The notes beneath the pieces were generated by a model. It did not search any database. It was not told the origin of the DNA and worked only from the letters and a program-made list of their open reading frames with translations. From positions 1,195,501 to 1,259,500 of the forward strand of contig OY741266.1 of NCBI GenBank assembly GCA_963514095.1: a stretch of DNA of 64,000 nucleotides, written 5' to 3'. Below, in pieces: positions 32,460-43,146 of the stretch. The translations under genes and the position numbers were made by a program. Each line of letters begins with the position of its first letter. The stretch's first letter is position 1. Origin of the DNA: Eutrigla gurnardus (Eukaryota; Chordata; Actinopteri; Perciformes; Triglidae).

Positions 32460-34100
32460 AAGGCCTTAAGGACAAAAATGTACCCAAAGATGCTCCAAAA
32501 GTTTAGGGGCGTGGCCAGGGCGACGCCATGGCTGCGCAACTATTTTGGACCTTTGCCAAAAGCATGAAAGCTGTTATAACTTATGCATTTCTTCTCCGAT
32601 CTGCTCCAAAAAATTCATACTTGATAAGAGTCCTGTCCTGAACGCGTCTACACTGCAATATTGACTCACAGTCAGAGCGCCACCTAATGGCGACATGAAA
32701 TGTGACTGATTTTATGCCCTTTTTCGGAGTAACAGCCCCCCCTTTAGGTTGGGCATACACACACGATATAATATTTTTTCCTAGATAGACCATGTGTAGA
32801 TGTACAAAAAAGCCTGTTGGACCCACCGCCTAAAGTCAATAGGAAGTGGGCAAAAAAATGTTTTAACCACCTGCGTATCAGCTCTGTGACTGTAAACGGT
32901 GGGGGAGGGGAAGGAGAACCACTAAAGGCTGAATTATGCTTCCGCGTCGACACAACGCAAGGGGGCTTGCGGACCCCTTACGTCCTTGCGGACCCCCTTA
33001 CGTCCAACGCAAGGGCCTGACGTGTACCTCCCAAAAATCCTAGACGCGCGTCGAGGCGACGCAACGCCAACGCAGCGGCTTTGGCTGTGATTGGTCCGCT
33101 AACTACATCCGCTGGAGACCGCTATCCGGTTTCCACTCATAAACACCGCCATTTAAACTTTTAATGGGCTACTTTTATTGTTTTCACCTCGTTTTATTGT
33201 TTGCACCTTCTCGCTTTTGCACAAAGAAATAAAACACCAAGTTCTGAAAAATTGTGGACGTTTAAAGCCGGAAAGTAAACAAATACGCTATAACGAAGCT
33301 TACGATGATATACGCCAAGAGTCTCGGTCGGTCGGTCAGTCTTTACAAAAACCATAGCGCCCTTTACCGGTGTGGCTTTGAATTGCATTTCGACACGTAA
33401 ACCCAACGCAGAACCATCACGGTCTCCAAGCAACTGCGTGGCCGTTGCGTTGCCGTTGCGTTGCCGTTGCGTTATCACTACGCGGAAGCATAATCAGGGC
33501 TTAAGGGGACTCAGAGAGATGTCAGGAAGGCATGGAGAAGATGTGACCTCTGTCACTGTTTAACACCAGATCAACACTCATGAAACTTTGCTAATGACTT
33601 TATACATTGTCTGGTCTGCTCCAAACTTCACATGCACCTCAGACAGCCTTCGCCATAAACATCAAAACTAATATAACTCCAGTGATTCTTCTCTGATCTG
33701 CTCCGAAGTTTCCATGCTTGAGTAGAGTCCCACCCTGAACACGTCTGCACTGTAATATTGACTCACAGTCAGAGCGCCACCTACTGGCGACAGGAAATGT
33801 CACTGATTTTGTGACTTTTTCCAAGTAACGGCCACACCTGATTATTTTTTTACTAATTCCTCTCATTTCAGCCTGCAGCTAAGACACTGGGAGGAGGAGG
33901 GGTCACACTAGGAGAAGGAGGAGAGATGTCAGGAAGGCATTGACGTGTGTGAGCTCTGTGACTGAAATGTAGTTTCTTTGGATCACACCAGATCAACAGT
34001 CATGAAACTTTCCACACCTGCTAATGATTTTATTAATTGTCTCATCTGCCCCACACTTCACATGCACCTCAGACAGCTGTCAGGGAGACAGATGGCTTTG
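32460..34100. repeat. degenerate tandem units of about 0.41 kb interrupted by a MITE
   Basis: TATTGACTCACAGTCAGAGC with GCGCCACCTA(A/C)TGGCGAC recurs at about 32660 and 33755. GAGATGTCAGGAAGGCAT recurs at about 33518 and 33925, and TTCACATGCACCTCAGACAG at 33628 and 34057, giving a period of about 410 bp once the MITE at 32936-33501 is removed. Confidence 0.6.
32936..33501. mobile_element. PIF/Harbinger-like MITE with TAA duplication
   Basis: AGGCTGAATTATGCTTCCGC at 32936 pairs with GCGGAAGCATAATCAGGGCT ending at 33501. TAA flanks both sides (32933-32935, 33502-33504). The interior has repeats of CAACGCAAGGG and GTTGCGTTGCC type. No ORF of note. Confidence 0.8.
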
Positions 34101-34171
34101 AATGTTGATCGCTCCCACTCTCAAATCCCCAGCTGGACAAGAGGTTCGCCTCCCTATGCCTGCGGGTTATT

Positions 34172-34195
34172 GGGGGGGGGGGGGGGGGGGGGGGG
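34172..34195. repeat. run of 24 consecutive G
   Basis: Uninterrupted G24 just before the LINE endonuclease fragment. Confidence 0.95.
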
Positions 34196-34199
34196 ACTC

Positions 34200-35510
34200 T
34201 GACTGTTGTTTGTGCACCAAAAGCAGTTTGGAGTATTCAGCCTTCTTGGAGACCCTGAATGGAGTCCTGAATGGGGCTCCAGTAGGGGACTCCATAGTTC
34301 TTCTGGGAGACTTCAAAGCACACATGGGCAACGATAGAGATACCTGGAGCAGCGTGATTGGGAGGTACAGCCTCCCTGATCTAAATCCAAATGGTCGTTT
34401 GTGACTTCTATGCTAGTCATGGACTGTCCATAATGAACACCAAGTTCGAACATTAGGATGCTCATAAGTTGATATGGTACCAGATCACCCTAGGCGGAAG
34501 GTCGATGATCGACTTTGTGATCGTTTCGTCTGATCTGAAGCCGCATGTTTTGGACACACGGGTGAAGAGAGGGGCGGAGCTGTCAACTGATCACCATCTG
34601 GTGGTGGGTTGGGTCAGAGGGTGGGGGAAACATTTGGACAGACCTGGTAAGCCCAAACGAGTAGTGTGGGTGAACTGGAAACAGCTGGAGGAACCCCCTG
34701 TCCGAGAGATCTTCATTTCACACCTCCGGCTGAGCTTTTCTGGCATCCTGTGGAGGTTGAGTGGGCGACGTTCAAAGCTTCCATTGCTGAAGCTGCAGCG
34801 GTGAGCTGTGGTCTAAAGGTCTGAGGTGCCTCAAGGGGCGGCAACCCTCGAACACCATGCTGGACACCGGTGGTCAGGGAAGCCATCCGACTGAAGGGCT
34901 TATTCCGGGATATGTTATCTCGGAAGACTCCTGAGGCGGTTGCAAGGTACCGACAGGCCCGAAGGGCTGAAGCCTCTGCCGTGAGAGAGGCACAGCAGCG
35001 GGTGTGGGGAACCATCCAGGTGGAGGTAATCGGGCGGTGGAAGGAGCACTTTGAGGAACTCCGTCTGATATGCCCTCTTGTAGCGGTAGAGTTGGAAGCT
35101 GTTGGAGGATCATAAAAACTTAAAGCACTCACTGGATCGATTCGCAGCCAAATGTGAAGCGGTCGGGATGAGGATCAGCACCTCTAAATCTGAGGCCATG
35201 GTTCTCAGCAGGAAACCGGTGGATTGCCTGCTCCGGGTGGGGAAAGAGTCCTTACCCCAAGTGAGGGAGTTCAAGTACCTTGGGGTCTTGTTTGCAATTG
35301 AGGGGACAGTGGAACGGGAGATTGGCCGGAGAATTGGAGCAGAGGGGGCAGTATTGCATTCGCTGTACCGCTCAGTTGTGAGCTGAGCCGGAAGGCAAAG
35401 GAGACAGCTGAGGTGGTTCGGGCATCTGGTAAGGATGCACCCTGGGCACCTTCCTAGAGAGGTGTTTCAGGCATGACCAGCTGGGAGGAGGCCACAGGGA
35501 GGGTCAGGAC
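34200..35510 (+). pseudogene. degenerate RTE/Expander-like LINE fragment
   Basis: Pieces of one ORF2 in order: endonuclease (GDSIVLLGDFKAHMGND, then GRSMIDFVIVS and STDHHLVV, 34270-34620), a gap with most of the reverse transcriptase missing, then the RT C-terminal side (GMRISTSKSEAMVLSRKPVD, QVREFKYLGVLF, 35160-35390). The 3' part reads WFGHLVRMHPG, then PREVFQA. Frameshifts and stops break it, so it is dead. The clade is from memory of such motifs in fish RTE elements. Confidence 0.7.
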
Positions 35511-35781
35511 TAATATAATATATATAATAATAATAATATAATAATATAATTTAGGCCGTCATAGTCTCAATGTTTGCCCAAAATTATTTTATCAAGGCAA
35601 ATGGACTTCACTAGCGGCTCTAATGATAGGCCTAAACAGGAGGGCAGCAGCGCTTATTATAAGGGGAAATCCTTGCGGCTGGTTTGGCTCATCAACGTTC
35701 TGTTTTCCCCCGTCGCCATGGCAAGGCGTCCCCCACGCCTACCCCCCTCAGCTGCGCGAGTGTGACAGTTCATGCGCGTAT

Positions 35782-36109
35782 AGCCCCGTTCACATACTGT
35801 ACGTCGCTACTCACCTGTTTCCCCTTGCTTTCTCGCTGAATTCTACTCGCTGGCAAAAAAAATTCACTGCCCCTCTCTGTGGAACTCTCTGTTGACGTCA
35901 ACTGTCAGTCATCTCTATTTTACATTCCAATTGGTACTCGCATGGAATCCCTTCAGTCGCATCGCAGAAAGTTAAAATTATTTTATCTCCGTACCCGCCC
36001 ACATCACATCGCTTCGCGTGTCCTGGCCACATTCCGCTAGAACACATTCACATTCCATTGACAGTTGTCGCTCAGAGATGGGCGAGTGGCGATGTATGTG
36101 AACGGGGCT
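35782..36109. mobile_element. MITE with AGCCCCGTTCACATAC termini
   Basis: AGCCCCGTTCACATAC at the left and GTATGTGAACGGGGCT at the right are inverted (the right copy reads GATGTATGTGAACGGGGCT). The next bases also pair loosely. No clean target duplication seen. Confidence 0.6.
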
Positions 36110-36157
36110 TGAGTCAAAACCAAAACAAGGAAGGCTGAGGAATAGTCACCCACTTAT

Positions 36158-36159
<2 letters not shown>

Positions 36160-36211
<52 letters not shown>
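36160..36211. repeat. (AAT)n microsatellite
   Basis: About 17 uninterrupted AAT units. Confidence 0.95.
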
Positions 36212-36212
<1 letters not shown>

Positions 36213-37170
36213 GTCATAATAAACTAATAGTATAAAGGCTCAGCACTGTGTTTTAGTCATGTTTGTTTTCATCTTTTCGTGAATGCTTAAACTCCTCAAC
36301 CCCATTTAGTATGTCAACATTTGTATCAGCACCAGCAGTTTTTAAGAAATTGGTCAGTAATCGATACGTCATATTTTGGTTCTCAAAATTCACCAAATTG
36401 ATGCATTAAAATTAAATCTATTACAATTTTTCTCCCGGAGGGGCATGCCCCCGGACCCCCCTGGAGCATACCCCCCCCCCCCCACCATAGTCTCCAAAAA
36501 TCCTCTGGGAAACACTGTTTCCAGTATTGATTACCAGGATAATATTGTGAATCACAATTAGTGAGTCCAATGCCTAATTTCTACAAATTAAAACCATTAC
36601 CTCTTTTCAAATATTCCTCCTATTTCACCTTTTCTTACACATGACACCCAGCAATGCAGTGTAGCATCAGCTTAAAAACATGTTTTAAAAAAAATATTTC
36701 ACATATTTTATACACTGTCGGAATTATTTCCCTTGTTTCCATATGTAACCAGTGGGTCATCAAGATGGAAAGGTGCGTCCTGTGGCACATACCAATTCAA
36801 TTCCAATTTTTACAACTTATTCTACATCACTTTCTTACGCACTTAAATTCAGATTCCTAGCATTCACACTTTTTATTCAGTAATTGCTTCTCTATTTATG
36901 ATAATAACGCTATGAGAGTTGTTTTTTTAATCTTTTCAATGGCAGGCTATATGGCGTGGGCGTGATAACAATGAGCCGCAACCTTTACAAGGTCTTGTAT
37001 CTTTACAAACCAGACAGACCACTTGTTTCTCTTCCCACACCCAGTGAGCCAGCTTTAATATCCGGGAACTTATGAGACACGTCAGGAACCGAGGGTGACG
37101 ATTTCAATTTTTAAAAATTGGGTGTTCAAAATACTGACTATAGTACAGAATATTTAATATATCTAGCAAT
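36212..37170. other. intergenic sequence 5' of galnt7
   Basis: A/T-rich with a C-run at 36471-36483; no gene recognised. Confidence 0.4.
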
Positions 37171-37179
37171 ATTTGCTTG

Positions 37180-37572
37180 TGCGAGGCGAGCCGTTTAATG
37201 CCGCTACAGGCGTGTGGCGCTCAGCCGGACACGACTGAACTGCAGGGGGCTGCGACGCTGGAACAGTCCGCTGAACCGAGACAGCAGTAGCGGGTCAGAG
37301 ACCGGCTGTCAGGAAGGACACGGGCGTAAGAGCCGAACAGGAGCCGTTTCCAGCATCCTGGCGGGATACTGAATACTATTTTAGTGAACGCAACACCTCC
37401 CGTCGACGAGTTAGTGCCAGCCGTGTTGTTAAAAGTTACACCACCAGCAGCGAACTAGTTGTTAGCTGGCTGTCTTCGCTGCCAGCCGGTTCGCCCTCGC
37501 TAGCAGCGGCAACGTTAGCAGCTAATCTAGCTTAGCTGTCGGCAGCCTGGTTACCCAGAACGAGCTTCCGAG
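37180..37572 (+). promoter_or_regulatory. CpG-rich promoter and 5' UTR of galnt7
   Basis: A GC- and CpG-rich block directly 5' of the galnt7 ATG, in contrast to the A/T-rich flank. No TATA box, as expected for a housekeeping-type CpG promoter. The transcription start is not determined. Confidence 0.55.
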
Positions 37573-40500
37573 ATGAGGCTGAAAGTGGGGTTCGTTCTAC
37601 GGAGTCTGCTTTTCATTGGGACTTTTCTTGGTTTGGTGGTGCTCTGGTCTTCCCTGTCGCCGAAACCCAACGACGAAAGCCCCTTTGGAAAACGGGTGAG
37701 TTGACAACAGGAAGTCCAGTTAACCTTAAGTGTCCATAGGGGAACCCCACGTATCAGTGCTAGCATAACTCCAACGCAACACATCAATGTGCGCAAGTAA
37801 CGTTATTAATAATTATTATTAATAGTGACAGAAGGGTCGTAGTCGCACATTGTGTGCCTTCAATTGTAAACACATCATTCCTAACGCGGCGGAACGGGAA
37901 GTCGTTTTCATTCGCATGTTTGGCTGGCTCTCCTGTCCTAACTTACACACGTTGTCATGGAGATATGTTCCTAGCTAGCTACTTAGCTGTCTCGATGCTT
38001 AATGGCTGTAACGTTACAGTTGAGTATGAGTGATCCGTCGTTTAATACTAGTACGGTCCCTGCATCCACACGTAACGCTAACGTTACATCCCTTAATCAC
38101 ACCGGATACATATCCGGATATGTCACCGTATAGGTGTCTCTCTTCACTGAGACGACACCTTCTGGAAAGTCACGCGAACAGAGTACATAAGTACATATTA
38201 ACTTGTACATAAGTTCGGTTATTACTTTGCTTACAAGGCTTATGGTTAATTCGACCTATTTATATTTTTAATGTTTGCGTTGTCACGGGAGATAGGCCTA
38301 CCATCGTGTTCAGATCAAGTAGTGGAGGTCAGAAATCAATCACTTTTTGACCTCAATCATGTCATTTTGTGTGAAGTTTTCCTACATGTTAACCTAAATG
38401 AAAGAGTGATAGATCATGGTTTGTTTACCAAAAGCCAGGTCGCCATCGTAATGATATGAGGAACTATAGGTAGATACAATTACAGTGTACACTGTTGGTG
38501 TATGTTGGTTGGATTTTCTGAACAGATACCTGAGGTAGCATATAGATGTATAATGGATACATTGTCTTGTGCTATCAACATAGGTGGGATATTTTAAGAT
38601 ATCAAAATAGGTGTGACAGGCCGATAAACAAAAAATGTCTGCAGACACATCTGTAGGCAGCCTTGAGGAGCCGTCGCACAACCCTCCGCTCGCCGCCGGC
38701 CCCGTCAGGCGTCTTGTAGTATTGTAGTAAATGGAGAGTCTGCTCCAGTTGCCGCCGGCCCCGCTGATGGGTCCCACCCCAGCGTAGCGCGCGGCTCAGC
38801 TCGTGGGGCGCACGGCTCTGCTCACGAGGCAAGGGCCGGCTGTCACGGTGTATATTTTCGCTCGCTCTCTCTCACACACACACTATGGGGTCAGTTCAGT
38901 CTCATTAATAATGAATGCACAGAGAAGGATTCACAAATGTATTTGTGATTTATATATAAATGACTTTCTGCTCACAAATACATTTCGTTTTAAATAAATG
39001 TAATAGAAATGCATAAATATATGAATAAAAAAATATTTGCAATTTTCATCAAAAATGTATTTGTATGTTGTTACATTTATATACAAACTGTTAAACTTGA
39101 ATTTACAAGACGCTTTTCATTTGTGAACTTGTTTGCATTTGTTCGTGAACTGGTCTGCATTTATTTGTGGATTTTTGAGACTCTCCAGGGGCCTGTACTA
39201 CGAAGCGAGTTCAACATACCAGGGTATCTTTCAGAGATCCAGCATAAGTTACCCTAACAAAGGCAATCGGAGATAAGCGGTCACACGAAGCTGGTTATCA
39301 ACTCGTTAAGTCAACCCAGGGTTTACCTGTCCAGCTATGAGCGCGTGCACATGAAAGAGGCGGCGTTTGCAGCATTTGACCAATCACAAACATGGATCAG
39401 TCTACGGCAGCGGAGCGGCGTATTTCACGTACGAGGAGCGAACCATAATCTTACAGAAATACGAAGAAGTTTAACATATAATGCAGGCAAAAGGAAACCG
39501 TTTAATCTGTAACATGCAGGAAGGACAGCTGGCAAAAACTCACCGACTGTGTGAATGCGGAAGTCGTATTAATAGTATTAGTAGTATAATATGACTACCC
39601 CATCATAAGGACACTACAAGATCTGACTGATTACATAGTCACTTTAACTTTGCTGATAGCTTAGTGGTGGAGTTACCGTCCCATGTTGCAAAGCTCCTTG
39701 CAGCGGCCCCGGTTCGAATCCGCCGTTCGGCCGTCTTTTAAATCATGTCGTCGCTCTCTCTCTCGTCTCTTTAACTCTTATGATGTCTCTTATGGGAGCA
39801 AATCAAATAAATATAAAAACATAATTCAAAGTGGTAAGTAGGCTGTACGCTGACAAAGAAAAGTCTTTGTGAGAAGAGAGTCATTTATATATAAATCAGA
39901 AAATACATTTGTGAATCCTTCTCTGTGCATTCATTATTAATGAGACTGAACTGACCCCATACACACACACACACTGGAGATTAATCATGTGAAACATATT
40001 TCATATATGAAAGCAGTGTCAGTGTCTTGAAGACAAATACAGGCAGATTTGACATAGTTTGACTGACAGTAACTTCATTTCTGCGGCAGGTGAGTGGCAA
40101 CTGCCTCAAACAGCTGTAGCTGTCGGTAAATGCCGTGGTAGGTGAGTGGCAGGCCGATTTTGGCATTCAACAAATATTTAGTGCTCTGATAATGCTACAG
40201 TCTTATCTGCCAAGTATTTACGGTTACATTTTTATCATCATTATTTTTTTATTAAAAAATATCCCACAGCCACTTCATCCTGTGGCAGCTGCTTCAAAAA
40301 GCTGTAGTTGCCGTGGCATGTCGGGAAGTGCCTCAAACAGCCTCAGGTGCCGTGGCATGTCGGTGGTACCTGAAGATGCCACCGGAAGATGCCACCAAAC
40401 AGCGACAGCTGCCGCGGCACGATTTGCGCTTGCCCCTACTGCGAGCGAACGCCATTTTTCTTATAAAAGGACCGGTCCAGCTCCGCTCACACCCCGAGTC

Positions 40501-43096
40501 TGAAGTGAGGTCCCACCACTGATCTGTCATAGCTCTTTAGCCTCAGTGGGCCCACCCTCATTGCAATTTTGTGTCTCATTTGTTGTTATTATTAATTATT
40601 AATTAATTAATTAATGATTATTTCAAGGTTCTTTATTTATCACGGGCTAACCCGGCATTATGGATCAGCCATCGGCCACCCTGCTCTCTAAATATTGGCA
40701 TTTGCCATTGAAAAACCCATATCGGTCAACCACTAGCCTCCGGTAATGTAAGTTAAGCCAACTCCAAGGGGCCTTAAACTTAAAAAGTCAGATTGCATGG
40801 AAGACAATTAAAAAATTACCTTAACTTCTCAGTTGTTTATTATCTCGATAAACATTGTAAACAGTACTGTAAACAGTACTGTTTACAATGTAAAGCTTTG
40901 CTCCAACCATTGCTCCAACCATAAAGCAGGGGAAATGGCAGGGCTACCTTGTGATTGACAGGTTGCTACCAAGATTTTGATGGTCAAAGGTCAATGTCAC
41001 TGTGACAATTTCACACAAATGTCTAATAGACAAAAATATGAAGGGATGACATTTTGGATAGATATGGATGGAAACTACAACTTGACTGTTTGGCGGAGGC
41101 ATACAACTGCAAGTCCCTTCTTTGTCCCAGCATGTTCTACCACCGATGTTTTTATTAATGTGTGATCTCTGTTGTATCCTCCATACAGGATGACGACATG
41201 CTTCCCAAAGGAGACTTAGTAGATCAGTTTAAGCCTGTGGTGCCCTGGCCTCATGTGGAAGGTGTGGAGGTCGACCTCAACTCCATCAGACTCAAACATG
41301 GTGAGACACATCCCATAAACAAACCTAGCTCCTACATGCTCTAGGAAAAGCATGAACTTCGATTAAGCAGGTGTAAAGCAGATGATTAGGGATGGTTTTA
41401 CCTTGGATTGGGATAAATAAAAAAAAACACTCACAATGTTGATTGTGGTGAATGTCCAAATAAACTTGAATCAATTATAACAAAACAAAGACATGCAGCA
41501 ATGTATTTCAGTGTTTGTCTACAAACTGATTATTTTACTTAACCAAATCAGATGCTATTTTGCTTTAAATTACCACAATTATGTTTAGTGAGAGCCTTCT
41601 ACATTAAGGGAGACAAATTAGGATGGAAAAAATGTATCTAATTGTGTCACTGATCAAGCTATAATACATGAAAATAATGCAACTACAATTTCAAACACTT
41701 TCCAGCACTTTATTCAAACTCCAACAACTTATCACTGCAATTGAAGCATTTCCAAGGATTTCCAGGACTCATACAGACCCTGTCCTTAATAGCTGAGTGG
41801 GCTCTGAAAGTAGAAGAAAGGGAAGGAGTATGCGCAATATCTTTGTCTTCATTTGGAATCCACAATAGTCACAGAAATTGTGGGCATGATGACAACAGCA
41901 TGATTTTCCCAGCATTACTGTAGCATTCTGACACTTCTGAATGAACTGCATAGTACAACACACACAGTGTAATGTTAGGTTTCCAAAGCACTGTAGCATT
42001 CTGGTCTGTACACATGTAGCCTTTTTTTTTTTTTTACATGTGCAAAAAGTTTAAAAATCACTGTTAAAATATAAATACAATAATATAATTTTTCCTGTAA
42101 ACAAATAAATTCACCCAAGGAGGAGATCGGAGACATAAGTAAAGTCGACGTCTGACTTTAATCTTGTACAAGAGGAGCAGTTACAATGCAACAACGTGTG
42201 AGGATGCTACAGAGGAAGTGCTCCAATCACTGTTGTGACTTGAGTCTTTTAAAGGCACAGGAGATGATGCGTCATTGACAGTTAATCTTCATGCAGAACA
42301 AGACATCATGACTACCAGGCCTCTGATAACATTTAGGTCAGCAATGGGGATACTAAAGTAATAAACAGTTCAACACATAAAGCTGTAACCTGAACAAAGA
42401 AAACTTTAAGACATGAGGTTATACAAAATTCTTATAACAATAATAATATAAATAAACCAGCTCTATTTTTTTCTTCCAGAGCTACTTTTGTTAAGAGTGA
42501 AGGGGGGTGGCGCTTGCTTTTAGCACTGAATGTGACTTTTTTTCCTGAGTAAATGACCTGTCGTTCCCTGAGCTCAGTGTGCAGGTCTGGGGGCTTGTCC
42601 TTTAAAGGCGGGTCCACACCGCACCGACTGCCCGACTCACGTCCGTAAATGAAGTCGGGCTACTTAATATGGCCGACTCGAATGGCGGATTACACATTTG
42701 AATCGGCTGAAATGAACGCCGACGTGGGCCGATTCGAGCGACCACACCAAGGAGACTCATGTCACGGACGCCGACTCTCTCAAAGACGCCGATTTTCGGT
42801 CCGGTGTGGACCCGCCTTAAGTGTTTGGCTAAGTCGGAGGTGTTTTCGCCGTTAGCCATGCATGTTTTTAAACACCGGTGCATCGACGTTAACTGCTCGC
42901 CTTGCTCATTTGTTTTTAAGCTAAAGTACTGCCATATCGCACTTCGCGCCCCTGACACAAGTTGCGGCGTGGTGACGTATGCAGCAGCCATTCTCCTCTC
43001 CGTGCTCCTCTCTCTCCCTCTCCCTCTCTCTCTCCCTCCCTCCCTCTCTCTCTCCCTCCCTCCCTCTCTCTCCTCCCCCTCTCTCTCTCTCCCTCC

Positions 43097-43146
<50 letters not shown>

